DNA of 64,000 nt from Pseudomonas sp. B21_DOA (GCA_030544685.1 CP086683.1:4340001-4404000); one strand, 5' to 3'; counted from the stretch's first letter, positions 26,571-35,794 are shown. The notes: a model not told the origin generated them from the sequence alone. Program-made: numbers and translations.

Positions 26571-28955
26571 TCAGTGGGCAAACAACGAATTACCCTTCTG
26601 CCCCGCCAGTTTCTCCGGCTTGATCAGGAACTTGGCCAGCGCTGGCAACAGCCACAGCGCGCCGAACATGTTCCACAGCAGCATGAAAGTCAGCATCAGG
26701 CCCATGTCGGCCTGGAACTTGATCGCCGAGAAGATCCAGGTGCACACGCCGATCGCCAGGCACAGGCCGGTGAACAGCACCGCTTTACCGGTGGACTTCA
26801 GCGTCTGGTAATAGGCTTCCTGCAACGGCAGCCCGGCACGCAGGAAACTTTCCAGGCGGCTGTAGATGTAGATACCGTAGTCCACACCAATCCCCACGCC
26901 CAGCGCCACCACCGGCAGCGTCGCGACTTTCACGCCGATGCCCATGAACGCCATCAGCGCGTTGCCGAGTACCGAGGTCAGCACCAGCGGCAGGACGATG
27001 CACAGGGTTGCAGCCCAGGAGCGGAAGGTGATCATGCACATCACCGCCACGCAGATGTACACCAGAATCAGGATGGTCAACTCAGCCTGTTTGATGACTT
27101 CGTTGGTCGCTGCTTCGATCCCGGCGTTACCAGCAGCGAGGATGAATTCCAGGCCGTCCTTGTTGTTTTCCTTGGCGAATTCCTGCACCGCGTTCACCGC
27201 ACGATCGAGGGTCTCGGCCTTGTGATCGTTGAGGAACACCAGCACCGGTGCCAGCGAGCAGCTGTTGTTGTACAGGCCATCGGCACGGGCGATCGAGTTG
27301 TTCAGCACATCCGGGTTGCGCGACAGGGTTTCCCATTTCAGGTTGCCCTCGTTCATGCCCTTGATCATCTGCTTGGACACGGTCACCAGCGAGATCGCCG
27401 ACTGCACGCCCTCGGTGTTCTGCATCTTCCACATCAGCTGATCGATCGGCGCCATGGCTTCGTAGCGCGAGCAGCCTTCGGCTTTGGTCTTGACCATCAC
27501 CACCAGCACGTCGGAACTGGTCGAGTAATTGCTGATGATGAAGTTGTTGTCCTTGTTGTAGCGCGAGTCCGGACGCAGTTCTGGCGCGCCCTGGTCGAGG
27601 TCGCCGATCTTCAGGTTCTGGCTGTACCAGAGGCCGCCACCGAAGGCGATCAGCGCCAGCGCTACCGAAATCGGTGCGACTTTCGGGCTGGCGAAGTTCG
27701 ACAGCAGGCGCCAGAACGGGTGCTCGCGGTTGGCGTCCTTCTTGCTCTTGGCAATCGCGCGTTTGCTGATGCCGACATAGGAAATCGCCACCGGCAGCAG
27801 GATCAGGTTGGTGAACACGATCACCGCAACGCCGATGGACGCGCCGATCGCCAGTTCACGGATCACGCCGATGTCGATGATCAGCAGGGTGATGAAGCCC
27901 ACCGCATCGGCCAGAATCGCGATCATCCCCGGCAGGAACAACTGCCGGAAGGTGCGTCGTGCAGCGGTCAGGGCGTTATCGGCCTCGCTGGATTGCAGGG
28001 CGATACCGTTGATCTTCTGCACGCCGTGGGAAATACCGATGGCGAAAATCAGGAACGGCACCAGCATCGAATACGGGTCGAGGCCGAAGCCGAAGAAGTG
28101 CATCAAGCCGAGCTGCCAGACCACCGCCACCAGCGTCGTGCTCAACACCGCAATGGTGCTGCGCAGGCAGTTGGTGAACCAAAGCAGCAGAATCAGGGTG
28201 ATGACGAAGGCGACACCGAAGAACAGCACCACCATCACCAGACCGTCGATCAGGTCACCGACCTTCTTGGCGAAACCGACGATGTGGATCTTGATGTTGG
28301 GGTTCTGCGCTTCGAACTTGTTGCGGATCTTGTCTTCGAGTTCATGGGAGAACTGGCGATAGTCCAGCGCCAGCAACTTGCCCTGATCCTGCGGGTCCGG
28401 ATAGGCCTCCAGCAGCGGGATGTCGACGATGCTCGACTTGAAGTCGTTGGCCACCAGACGTCCGACCTGGCCGGACTTGAGCACGTTGTTGCGCAGCAGA
28501 TCGAGGCTGTCCTGGGAGCCGTTGTAGCTCTGCGGAATCACTTCACCGCCGGCGAAACCCTCTTCGGTCACTTCGGTCCAGCGTACGCTCGGGCTCCACA
28601 GCGATTTGAGGCCGGAACGATCGACGCCGGAAATGTAGAACACTTCGTCGTTGATCTGGCGCAGGGTCTCCATGTACTCCTTGGAGAAGATGTCGCCGTC
28701 GGTGGCTTCCACCGAAATACGCACGGTGTTGCCGAGGTTCGCCAGATCGTTACGGTGTTCCATCATCTTTTCGATGAAGGGATGCTGCAGCGGGATCATT
28801 TTTTCGAAACTGGTCGACGGCCGGATCAGCGTGGCCTGCCAGAACAGGAAAATGCTCACCACCAGGCAGATCAGGATCACGGCCGGGCGGTTGTTGAAGA
28901 TCAGGCGCTCGAGAACCGTCGCCTTTTCCTGCTGAGGAGTGATCAAGGAAGTCAT
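26571..28955 (-). CDS. RND/MMPL-family transporter
   Basis: The 794-residue protein has an N-terminal helix ('PAVILICLVVSIFLFWQATL'), a large periplasmic loop ('TSFEKMIPLQHPFIEKMM'), a block of membrane helices, a second loop and a second helix block: the duplicated MMPL/sterol-sensing RND layout. Motifs such as 'FAIGISHGVQKINGIAL' and 'VGIGVDYGIYIYSRLESF' are typical of the family exporting hydrophobic compounds. Its ATG overlaps the stop of the YCF48-like gene (ATGA). In Pseudomonas this pair normally follows DUF1302 and DUF1329 genes, absent here. Confidence 0.85.
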   Translation of the reverse strand: MTSLITPQQEKATVLERLIFNNRPAVILICLVVSIFLFWQATLIRPSTSFEKMIPLQHPFIEKMMEHRNDLANLGNTVRISVEATDGDIFSKEYMETLRQINDEVFYISGVDRSGLKSLWSPSVRWTEVTEEGFAGGEVIPQSYNGSQDSLDLLRNNVLKSGQVGRLVANDFKSSIVDIPLLEAYPDPQDQGKLLALDYRQFSHELEDKIRNKFEAQNPNIKIHIVGFAKKVGDLIDGLVMVVLFFGVAFVITLILLLWFTNCLRSTIAVLSTTLVAVVWQLGLMHFFGFGLDPYSMLVPFLIFAIGISHGVQKINGIALQSSEADNALTAARRTFRQLFLPGMIAILADAVGFITLLIIDIGVIRELAIGASIGVAVIVFTNLILLPVAISYVGISKRAIAKSKKDANREHPFWRLLSNFASPKVAPISVALALIAFGGGLWYSQNLKIGDLDQGAPELRPDSRYNKDNNFIISNYSTSSDVLVVMVKTKAEGCSRYEAMAPIDQLMWKMQNTEGVQSAISLVTVSKQMIKGMNEGNLKWETLSRNPDVLNNSIARADGLYNNSCSLAPVLVFLNDHKAETLDRAVNAVQEFAKENNKDGLEFILAAGNAGIEAATNEVIKQAELTILILVYICVAVMCMITFRSWAATLCIVLPLVLTSVLGNALMAFMGIGVKVATLPVVALGVGIGVDYGIYIYSRLESFLRAGLPLQEAYYQTLKSTGKAVLFTGLCLAIGVCTWIFSAIKFQADMGLMLTFMLLWNMFGALWLLPALAKFLIKPEKLAGQKGNSLFAH

Positions 28956-29995
28956 AGCCCCGCCTTCTTGTTATTGGTCTCGGCACCGTTTGGCTGGGTG
29001 ATGTGCAAACCACCCTGCCCGGTCAGAATCAGGTTGCCGTTGCCGGCGGCGGTGACCGACGACAGCGAAATGCGATCCGGGCGGTTGAACACGCTGAAGG
29101 TTTCGCCGTTGTCGCTGCTGCTGATCACCGAGCCGCCGTTGCCGACGATGACGATCGAGCCGTCTTCCAGAAGCGTGCCGCCGGACAGGCCGAACTCCAG
29201 CGCACCGCGTGCGGCTTTGAGTTCGACCTGCTCCCAGTTGCTGCCGAAATCGGTGGAGCGATAAAGATTGCCGCGCAAGCCGTACGCCAGCAGGGTCTGC
29301 GCTTGCGCCGTGCCGATCACGCCGAACAGTGAACCTTCGTACGGGCCTTCGAGTTTTTCCCAGGTCTGGCCGTCATCGGCGGAGCGGAACATGCTGCCGG
29401 ACTCGCCGACGATGAACAGCCCGGCGTCTTTCACGGCGGCGATGGCGTTGAGGTGGAACTGGTCTTCGTTGTCGAGGCGATCGCTGACGTCTTCCCAGTG
29501 CTTGCCGCCGTCGGTGGTCTCCAGCAGCGTGCCGTAGGCGCCCACGGCAAAGCCGCTGCTGGCGTCCTTGAACCAGACGTCGAGCAACGGCGATTCACGT
29601 GCAAGGTCTTCGAATTGTTTGGTCCAGGTCAGACCGCCGTCTGCGCTGGCGAGAATCTGCGCGTCGTGGCCCACGGCCCAACCGTTTTTGTCGTCGACGA
29701 AATACACGGCGGTGAGCAGTTGCCGGGTCGGCACCTTGGCCTGGGTCCAGGTCTTGCCCTGGTCATCGGAATAGACGATGTGCCCGCGATCGCCGACCGC
29801 GACCAGACGCGCGCCAGCGTGGACGACATCGAGAATGAGGCTTTTGGCGGCCTTGGCCGATTCGGTGGCATAGACCACGTCAGCCGGGGCCTCGGCGGCA
29901 ATCACAGGTGCCGATAACGTGGCAAAGCCCAGCAGCGAGAGTGCTGTGGCCAGCAACGCGGTGTTGCGTAACGCCGGCGGGCGGCAACGACTCAT
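28952..29995 (-). CDS. YCF48-like beta-propeller protein, exported
   Basis: The 347-residue product has a signal peptide ('LLATALSLLGFATLSAPVIA') and repeated BNR/YCF48 blades: 'DRGHIVYSDDQGKTWTQAK', 'DAQILASADGGLTWTKQF', 'GTLLETTDGGKHWEDVS' and 'SGSMFRSADDGQTWEKLEG'. Family members are propeller scaffolds; this one is predicted to be periplasmic. It is translationally coupled to the MMPL exporter, suggesting a shared export or envelope role; substrate unknown. Confidence 0.85.
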   Translation of the reverse strand: MSRCRPPALRNTALLATALSLLGFATLSAPVIAAEAPADVVYATESAKAAKSLILDVVHAGARLVAVGDRGHIVYSDDQGKTWTQAKVPTRQLLTAVYFVDDKNGWAVGHDAQILASADGGLTWTKQFEDLARESPLLDVWFKDASSGFAVGAYGTLLETTDGGKHWEDVSDRLDNEDQFHLNAIAAVKDAGLFIVGESGSMFRSADDGQTWEKLEGPYEGSLFGVIGTAQAQTLLAYGLRGNLYRSTDFGSNWEQVELKAARGALEFGLSGGTLLEDGSIVIVGNGGSVISSSDNGETFSVFNRPDRISLSSVTAAGNGNLILTGQGGLHITQPNGAETNNKKAGL

Positions 29996-30386
29996 AGACC
30001 TTCCCCTATTTATTATTGTTGGGCCATCGGGCCTTCAAGGGCGCCGCAAGAGTGCTCGGCTACTGGCATTTCAGAAGCATCCTCCTGAAACCCGCAATCC
30101 AGAGCCCCTTCGGAAGCTGGCTCATCCTATCGGGCTTTGCAAATGTCTGACAATCGGCGCCACGTTATCTTTTGTTAACCGAAAGCGGCCTTCTGTAACG
30201 AAGAAATTCCCTGTGGGAGCGAGCTTGCTCGCGAAAGCGCCGGATCAGTCAACATTTGAGTTGAATGACACACCGCCTTCGCGAGCAAGCTCGCTCCCAC
30301 AGGGGTTGGTGGTGAGTGCGGGATTTGAATACATGACCATTCGCCGGGGTGATGAGGCAAATCTCATCAGAGGGACTTGCAGGATC
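29996..30386. other. Intergenic region with a REPIN and the divergent promoters
   Basis: No gene is seen. The region holds the start-proximal part of the YCF48 transcript (about 30000-30180), then an inverted REP doublet at 30210-30304 (arms 'gtgggagcgagcttgctcgc' and 'gcgagcaagctcgctcccac'), then the palindromic operator of the next gene. Confidence 0.6.
30210..30304. repeat. Inverted REP doublet (REPIN)
   Basis: Two inverted copies of the 'gtgggagcgagcttgctcgc' REP arm with a ~50-bp loop; same family as the other doublets and the tandem array at 46101-47526. Confidence 0.85.
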
Positions 30387-30410
30387 GGTATTATGGTATA
30401 CCATCAGACG
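30387..30410. promoter_or_regulatory. Palindromic operator, site 1 (upstream of AA_synth gene)
   Basis: 'gtattatggtataccatcag' has the perfect palindrome ATGGTATACCAT (30393-30404). It ends about 40 nt before the AA_synth start codon and recurs at 36231, 37588, 62207 and 62381. The core is the TGGTATACCA type often bound by FCD-GntR regulators; the gene at 34450 is the natural candidate. Confidence 0.7.
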
Positions 30411-30444
30411 CATAGACACTCTCAATCCCCCAACGGAGCAGCTC

Positions 30445-31035
30445 ATGAGTTTCGAAATTCGCAAGATCGTCAGCTATGTCGAAGAAATCTTCATCGAAGG
30501 CGGCAAGGCTACTGACAAGCCGGTAACCATGGTCGGCCTCGCCGTGGTAATGAAGAACCCGTGGGTGGGCAACGGTTTTGTCGAAGACCTCAAGCCGCAG
30601 ATCCGCGCCAATTGCTCCGACCTCGGCGCAATGATGGTCGAGCGTCTGGTCGGCATTATCGGCGGAGCCGATAAGATCGAGGCTTACGGCAAAGCGGCGG
30701 TAGTCGGCGCTGATGGCGAGATCGAGCACGCGTCGGCGGTGATCCACACCCTGCGCTTCGGCAACCACTACCGCGAAGCGGTGAAAGCCAAGAGCTACCT
30801 GAGCTTCACCAACAAGCGCGGCGGTCCGGGCACTTCGATTCAGATCCCGATGATGCACAAGGACGACGAAGGCCTGCGTTCGCACTACATCACTCTGGAA
30901 ATGCAGATCGAAGACGCGCCGCGTGCCGACGAAATCGTCGTCGTGCTGGGTTGCGCCGACGGTGGCCGCCTGCACCCGCGCATCGGTAACCGCTACATCG
31001 ATCTGGAAGAACTGGCTGCCGAAAAAGCCCAGTAA
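30445..31035 (+). CDS. AA_synth (DUF1185) family protein
   Basis: The 196-residue protein starts 'MSFEIRKIVSYVEEIFIEGG' and has 'NPWVGNGFVEDLKPQIRANC', 'RFGNHYREAVKAKSYLSF' and 'VVVLGCADGGRLHPRIGNRY', characteristic of the AA_synth (DUF1185) family. Despite its name, no biochemical activity is established to my knowledge. It is the first gene after operator site 1 and is followed at short distance by a hydrolase, an aldehyde dehydrogenase and a flavin reductase, so here it is most likely a catabolic enzyme, possibly hydrolytic or isomerising. The start at 30445 has GGAG 9 nt upstream. Confidence 0.85.
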   Translation: MSFEIRKIVSYVEEIFIEGGKATDKPVTMVGLAVVMKNPWVGNGFVEDLKPQIRANCSDLGAMMVERLVGIIGGADKIEAYGKAAVVGADGEIEHASAVIHTLRFGNHYREAVKAKSYLSFTNKRGGPGTSIQIPMMHKDDEGLRSHYITLEMQIEDAPRADEIVVVLGCADGGRLHPRIGNRYIDLEELAAEKAQ

Positions 31036-31065
31036 TCACAATAAAAGGCATTGCAGGAGCGCTCC

Positions 31066-31899
31066 ATGATTCGGCTCACCGCTGAACTCACCCCGGCTGG
31101 CACCAGTTACCTGGCGACCGGCCAAGGCCAGCCCGTGGTTTTGATCCACGGCGTGGGCCTGAATAAAGAAATGTGGGGCGGGCAGATTGTCGGCCTCGCC
31201 AGCCAGTACCAGGTGATCGCCTACGACATGCTCGGCCACGGCGCCAGCCCGCGCCCGGCCAGCGGCACCGACCTGCTCGGTTACGCCGATCAGTTGCTCG
31301 AGCTGCTTGATCACTTGAATGTGCCGCAGGCAGCGGTGATCGGTTTCTCCATGGGCGGCCTGGTCGCGCGGGCCTTTGCCTTGCATTACCCGGAGCGCCT
31401 GCAAAGCCTGGTGGTGTTGAACAGCGTGTTCAACCGCAGCGAAGAACAGCGTGCCGGCGTCATCGCTCGCACCGCGCAGGCTGCCGAACATGGCCCGGAC
31501 GCCAATGCCGAAGCGGCGTTGTCCCGCTGGTTCAGCCGTGAATATCAGGCGGCTAACCCGGCGCAGATCGCTGCATTGCGCCAGACCTTGGCCAACAACG
31601 ATCCGCAGGGCTACCTGACCACCTACGAATTGTTTGCCACCCAGGACATGTACCGCGCCGACGACCTGAGCAGTATTCAGGCGCCGACGCTGATCGCCAC
31701 CGGCGAACTCGACCCCGGCTCGACCCCGGAAATGGCCGAGCAACTGGCCCGACGCATCCCCGGTGCGAAGGTTGCCGTGCTGCCCGAGCAACGGCATATG
31801 ATGCCGGTAGAGTCGCCGCGTCTGGTCAACCAGATGCTGCTGGAATTTCTCCAATTCGCACACTCCCGACAAAACCATATAAAGGGGATCGTTGCATGA
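31066..31899 (+). CDS. Alpha/beta-fold hydrolase
   Basis: The 277-residue protein shows the oxyanion region 'VVLIHGVGLNKEMWGGQ', the nucleophile elbow 'VIGFSMGGLVARAFAL', a likely acid residue in 'IATGELDPGSTPEM', and a C-terminal His in 'PEQRHMMPVESP'. This resembles 3-oxoadipate enol-lactonase/RutD-type hydrolases, acting on an ester, lactone or carbamate. AGGAG is 6 nt before the ATG at 31066. It lies 30 nt after the AA_synth gene and overlaps the dehydrogenase gene by 4 nt, so it belongs to the same operon. Confidence 0.85.
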   Translation: MIRLTAELTPAGTSYLATGQGQPVVLIHGVGLNKEMWGGQIVGLASQYQVIAYDMLGHGASPRPASGTDLLGYADQLLELLDHLNVPQAAVIGFSMGGLVARAFALHYPERLQSLVVLNSVFNRSEEQRAGVIARTAQAAEHGPDANAEAALSRWFSREYQAANPAQIAALRQTLANNDPQGYLTTYELFATQDMYRADDLSSIQAPTLIATGELDPGSTPEMAEQLARRIPGAKVAVLPEQRHMMPVESPRLVNQMLLEFLQFAHSRQNHIKGIVA

Positions 31900-33377
31900 C
31901 ACTCGCACGCTTCCAGATGTGCATCGGCGGAGACTGGGTCGACGCCCTCTCCGGCAAGACCTTCGAAAGCCTCAACCCGGCCTCCGCGCAAGCCTGGGCG
32001 GAACTGCCCGACGCCGATGAAGCGGACGTCGAACGCGCCGTGCAAGCGGCGCAAACGGCCTTCGACAGCCCGGCGTGGCGCGGCCTCACCGCCACCGCGC
32101 GCGGTAAACTGCTGCGCCGTCTCGGTGATCTGATCGCAGAAAACAAGGAACACCTGGCGCAGCTGGAAAGCCGCGACAACGGCAAGCTGATCCGCGAAAC
32201 CCGTGGCCAGGTCAGCTATCTGCCGGAGTTCTTCCACTACACCGCAGGCCTCGCTGACAAGCTTGAAGGCGGCACCCTGCCGCTGGACAAGCCTGACCTG
32301 TTTGCCTACACCGTGCACGAAGCCATGGGTGTGGTCGCCGCGATCATTCCGTGGAACAGCCCGCTGTACCTGACAGCGATCAAACTGGCCCCGGCCCTCG
32401 CCGCCGGCAACACGATTGTGATCAAGCCGTCCGAGCACGCCTCGGCGACCATTCTCGAACTGGCGCGTCTGGCCCTTGAAGCCGGAATTCCGCCGGGTGT
32501 GGTCAACGTCGTCACCGGTTACGGGCCGAGCACCGGCGCCGCCCTCACCCGCCATCCGCTGATCCGCAAGATCGCCTTCACCGGCGGCGCGGCCACGGCG
32601 CGGCATGTAGTACGCAGCAGCGCCGAGAACTTCGCCAAGCTGTCGCTGGAACTGGGCGGCAAGTCGCCGAACATCATCTTCGCCGATGCCGATCTCGACA
32701 GCGCGATCAACGGCGCGATCGCGGGGATCTATGCGGCGTCCGGGCAGAGCTGCGTGTCCGGTTCGCGCTTGCTGGTGCAGGACGAAATCTACGACGAGTT
32801 CGTCAATCGTCTGGTCGAGCGCGCCCAGCGCATCCGCATCGGCAACCCGCAGGAAGACCACAGTGAAATGGGCCCGATGGCCACCGCGCAGCAACTGGCG
32901 GTGGTCGAAGGACTGGTCGCCGATGCGATCGCCGAAGGCGCGCGCTTGCGCACCGGCGGCAAGCGTCCGAGCGATGTTGGCGAAGGCTGGTTCTACGAGC
33001 CGACGCTGTTCGAATGCGACCGCAATTCGATGAAGATCATGCAGGAAGAAGTCTTCGGCCCGGTGGCTTCGGTGATTCGTTTCAAAGACGAAGCCGAAGC
33101 GCTGGCGATCGCCAATGACTCACAGTTCGGCCTCGCCGCCGGCATCTGGACCCGCGACCTCGGTCGCGCCCATCGTCTGGCGCGCGATGTGCGCTCGGGG
33201 ATTATCTGGGTCAACACTTACCGCGCGGTGTCGGCGATGGCGCCGATCGGCGGCTTCAAGAACAGTGGCTATGGACGCGAAAGCGGCATCGACTCGGTGC
33301 TGGCCTACACCGAACTGAAAACGGTGTGGATCAACCTCTCCCAGGCGCCAATGCCTGATCCGTTTGTGATGCGCTAG
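31896..33377 (+). CDS. Aldehyde dehydrogenase family protein
   Basis: The 493-residue protein has the NAD-binding 'IIPWNSPLYLTAIKLAPALA', the catalytic Glu motif 'LELGGKSPNIIFADAD', the catalytic Cys in 'ASGQSCVSGSRLL', and the C-terminal 'EEVFGPVASVIRF' and 'GGFKNSGYGRESG'. It is a general NAD(P) aldehyde dehydrogenase; the substrate cannot be told from sequence. Overlapping the hydrolase gene by 4 nt and followed 12 nt later by the flavin reductase, it probably oxidises an aldehyde released earlier in the pathway. Confidence 0.9.
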   Translation: MTLARFQMCIGGDWVDALSGKTFESLNPASAQAWAELPDADEADVERAVQAAQTAFDSPAWRGLTATARGKLLRRLGDLIAENKEHLAQLESRDNGKLIRETRGQVSYLPEFFHYTAGLADKLEGGTLPLDKPDLFAYTVHEAMGVVAAIIPWNSPLYLTAIKLAPALAAGNTIVIKPSEHASATILELARLALEAGIPPGVVNVVTGYGPSTGAALTRHPLIRKIAFTGGAATARHVVRSSAENFAKLSLELGGKSPNIIFADADLDSAINGAIAGIYAASGQSCVSGSRLLVQDEIYDEFVNRLVERAQRIRIGNPQEDHSEMGPMATAQQLAVVEGLVADAIAEGARLRTGGKRPSDVGEGWFYEPTLFECDRNSMKIMQEEVFGPVASVIRFKDEAEALAIANDSQFGLAAGIWTRDLGRAHRLARDVRSGIIWVNTYRAVSAMAPIGGFKNSGYGRESGIDSVLAYTELKTVWINLSQAPMPDPFVMR

Positions 33378-33389
33378 GAGTCCTGAGAA

Positions 33390-33875
33390 ATGATCGAACC
33401 CGGCATTTACAAAGACGTCATGAGTTCGTTCCCGTCCGGCGTCACGGTGGTCACCACCCTCGACCCGGACGGCGGCATCGTCGGCATCACCGCCAGCGCG
33501 TTCAGCGCGCTTTCGATTGACCCGGCGCTGGTGCTGTTCTGCCCCAACTACGCCTCCGACACCTACCCGGTGCTGCGCGACAGCAAGAAATTCGCCATCC
33601 ACTTGCTCTCCGCCGAGCAGACCGCCGAAGCCTACGCGTTCGCCGGCAAGGGCAAGGAAAAGGCCAAGGGTATCGAGTGGCACCTGAGCGATCTGGGCAA
33701 CCCGATTCTGGCCAAGGCCACGGCGATCATCGAGTGCGAGTTGTGGCGTGAATACGACGGCGGCGATCACGCGATCATTGTCGGCGCAGTGAAGAACCTG
33801 ATCCTGCCCGAGCAACCGGTGACGCCGATGATTTACCACAAGGGCAAGCTGGGTGCGTTGCCGCCCCTTGTTTGA
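33390..33875 (+). CDS. Flavin reductase family protein (copy A)
   Basis: The 161-residue protein has the flavin reductase-like FMN-binding split barrel: 'MSSFPSGVTVVTTLDPDG', 'GITASAFSALSIDPALVLFC', 'FAIHLLSAEQTAEAYAFA' and 'GGDHAIIVGAVKNL'. Members supply reduced FMN/FAD to two-component monooxygenases (HpaC, RutF and similar). A very similar copy (about three quarters identical by eye) lies at 62448. No partner monooxygenase is in the window. It is the fourth gene of the 30445-33875 operon. Confidence 0.88.
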   Translation: MIEPGIYKDVMSSFPSGVTVVTTLDPDGGIVGITASAFSALSIDPALVLFCPNYASDTYPVLRDSKKFAIHLLSAEQTAEAYAFAGKGKEKAKGIEWHLSDLGNPILAKATAIIECELWREYDGGDHAIIVGAVKNLILPEQPVTPMIYHKGKLGALPPLV

Positions 33876-33888
33876 GAACAATGCAAAA

Positions 33889-33983
33889 CCCTGTGGAGCT
33901 GGCTTGCCAGCGATGGCGACGGGACATTCAACATCAATGCTGACTGAACTACCGCTATCGCTGGCAAGCCAGCTCCCACAGGA
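33889..33983. repeat. Inverted REP doublet (REPIN)
   Basis: Arms 'gtggagctggcttgccagcg' and 'cgctggcaagccagctccca', the same arm variant as at 22098-22200, separate the reductase gene from the carboxymuconolactone-decarboxylase-like gene. Confidence 0.8.
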
Positions 33984-34002
33984 TTGAGGTGAGGCGAAAG
34001 AA

Positions 34003-34392
34003 ATGAGTAACGAAAAATACGAAAAAGGCCTGCAAATCCGCACGCAGGTACTCGGCGAAGCCTACGTGCAACGCTCGATCGAGAACGCCGACGATTTCAC
34101 CCGTCCGCTGCAGGAAATGGTCACTGAATACTGCTGGGGCCATGTCTGGGGGCGTGAGGGTCTGTCGCTCAAGGAGCGCAGCATGATCAACCTGGCGATG
34201 ATCTCGGCGCTCAACCGCCCGCATGAACTCAAGCTGCATGTGCGTGGCGCCTTGCGTAACGGCCTGAGTCGTGAGCAAATACGCGAAATTCTGCTTCAGG
34301 TCGGCATTTATTGCGGCGTTCCGGCGGCCGTGGACAGTTTCCGGCTGGCCCGTGAAGCCTTTGCCGAAGCCGACGCCGAGGCCTCCAGTTAA
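34003..34392 (+). CDS. Carboxymuconolactone decarboxylase family protein
   Basis: The 129-residue, mostly helical protein 'MSNEKYEKGLQIRTQVLGEA' contains 'EMVTEYCWGHVWGREGLSLK', 'MINLAMISALNRPHELKLH' and 'EQIREILLQVGIYCGVPAAV', the typical gamma-carboxymuconolactone decarboxylase fold. It lacks the CxxC of AhpD-type peroxidases, so a decarboxylase-like role in ring-derived acid degradation is more likely. It belongs to the same locus as the hydrolase, dehydrogenase and flavin reductase. Confidence 0.85.
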   Translation: MSNEKYEKGLQIRTQVLGEAYVQRSIENADDFTRPLQEMVTEYCWGHVWGREGLSLKERSMINLAMISALNRPHELKLHVRGALRNGLSREQIREILLQVGIYCGVPAAVDSFRLAREAFAEADAEASS

Positions 34393-34449
34393 CCCTCGGC
34401 TGTTTTGATGCCCGTCTGGCATGGACAGCCAAGCTCAAGAGCGGACCCC

Positions 34450-35214
34450 ATGAAACGCCAGCCACTCGACGACAGCTTCAAGGTCAATCGCAACCCCGTT
34501 ACCCTGCGCGAAATCGTGCTGGACAAACTGCGTAGCGCGATCATGAATTTCCAGCTCATGCCAGGGGATCGTTTGGTCGAACGCGACCTGTGCGATCGCC
34601 TCGGTGTCAGCCGCACCTCGGTGCGCGAAGCCTTGCGTCACCTTGAATCCGAAGGCCTGGTGGAATTCGCCGACGCCAAAGGCCCGCGCGTAGCCATCAT
34701 CACCCTTGACGACGCTGTCGATATCTACGAACTGCGTTGCGTGCTCGAAGGCCTGATCGTGCAGCTGTTCACCCTGCGCGCCAAAGCCAAGGACATCAAA
34801 GCTTTGGAAAAAGCCCTCGATGACAACCGCAAGGCGCTCAAGGACGGCGAGTTGCAACAGGTGATCGACTCGGTGCAGGGTTTCTACGACGTGTTGCTCG
34901 AAGGCTCGGGCAACCATGTCGCCGCCACGCAATTGCGCCAGTTGCAGGCGCGCATCAGCTATCTGCGCGCGACCTCGGTCTCCCAGGAAAACCGACGCGG
35001 CGCGAGTAATCACGAGATGGAAAAAATGGTCGAGGCGATCAAGAGCGGTGATCCGCTGGCGGCGCATCAGGCCTGCGTCGATCACGTCCGCGCGGCGGCT
35101 GCCGTGGCCCTCGACTACCTCAAGCGCAAGCAGGAAGAAACCGGCGTCGCCGTCAAAGGCACTCCGGCGATCACCCTGCCGATCGCGCTGAAAGAACCCC
35201 GCATAGGTCAATGA
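34450..35214 (+). CDS. FCD-domain GntR-family regulator, candidate regulator of the five-site palindrome regulon
   Basis: The 254-residue protein starts 'MKRQPLDDSFKVNRNPVTLR', followed by the winged helix 'CDRLGVSRTSVREALRHLES' and an FCD ligand domain with 'DIYELRCVLEGLIVQLFTL', 'YDVLLEGSGNHVAATQL' and 'HQACVDHVRAAAAVALDY'. I take the ATG at 34450; an in-frame upstream ATG at 34405 precedes a non-family stretch. It sits in the middle of the locus whose promoters carry the TATGGTATACCA palindrome and is the only regulator gene nearby, so it is the likely repressor; the effector is unknown. Confidence 0.85.
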   Translation: MKRQPLDDSFKVNRNPVTLREIVLDKLRSAIMNFQLMPGDRLVERDLCDRLGVSRTSVREALRHLESEGLVEFADAKGPRVAIITLDDAVDIYELRCVLEGLIVQLFTLRAKAKDIKALEKALDDNRKALKDGELQQVIDSVQGFYDVLLEGSGNHVAATQLRQLQARISYLRATSVSQENRRGASNHEMEKMVEAIKSGDPLAAHQACVDHVRAAAAVALDYLKRKQEETGVAVKGTPAITLPIALKEPRIGQ

Positions 35215-35215
35215 C

Positions 35216-35779
35216 ATGTTCAGCCCGAGCTTTTGCCCGAAATGCGGTGGCCCTGACCTCGGTCAGCAGACGCCGCCGGGTGATACGCACGAGCGCCTGA
35301 TGTGCCGCGGCTGCGGCTATATCCACTACGTCAATCCGAAGATCATTGCCGGCTGCATCATCGAGCAGGACGGCAAATACCTCCTGTGCCAACGGGCGAT
35401 CCCACCACGCCCGGGCACCTGGACGCTGCCGGCCGGGTTCATGGAAAGCGGTGAAACCACCGAGCAGGCGGCGCTGCGCGAAGTCTGGGAAGAAAGCGGC
35501 GTGCGCGCGGAAATCGTCTCGCCGTATTCGATTTTCAGCGTGCCGAAGATCAGCGAGGTGTACATCATCTTCCGCGCCATCGCCCTCGAGATTACCGGGC
35601 AGTACGGGCCGGAGACCATGGATTACAAGTTCTTCGCCCCGGAAGAGATTCCGTGGGAGCAGATCTACTACCCGGCGATCCGGCAGATCCTCGAGCGCTA
35701 TATCGAAGAGCGCCAGGCCGGGGTTTACGGGATTTACATGGGTAATGATGACAGCGGCAAGATCCATTTCATGCGCTAA
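35216..35779 (+). CDS. NUDIX hydrolase with N-terminal zinc ribbon
   Basis: The 187-residue protein has a zinc ribbon with CPKC and CRGC pairs ('FCPKCGGPDL', 'MCRGCGYIHYVNPK') and a complete Nudix box 'GFMESGETTEQAALREVW' 'EESGV'. Zinc-ribbon Nudix proteins of this type hydrolyse NADH, ADP-ribose or FAD-like dinucleotides. Starting 2 nt after the regulator gene, it is in the same transcript. Cleaning up damaged NAD(P)H or turning over FAD would suit a flavin-linked pathway, but the substrate is not known. Confidence 0.85.
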   Translation: MFSPSFCPKCGGPDLGQQTPPGDTHERLMCRGCGYIHYVNPKIIAGCIIEQDGKYLLCQRAIPPRPGTWTLPAGFMESGETTEQAALREVWEESGVRAEIVSPYSIFSVPKISEVYIIFRAIALEITGQYGPETMDYKFFAPEEIPWEQIYYPAIRQILERYIEERQAGVYGIYMGNDDSGKIHFMR

Positions 35780-35794
35780 AAATCACCTGCCCCT

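Noticed and set aside
26550..29264. 904-codon His/Gln/Arg-rich open frame opposite the MMPL gene
   Set aside because: Composition is that of an antisense shadow; the MMPL and YCF48 genes have clear motifs and coupled starts on the minus strand.
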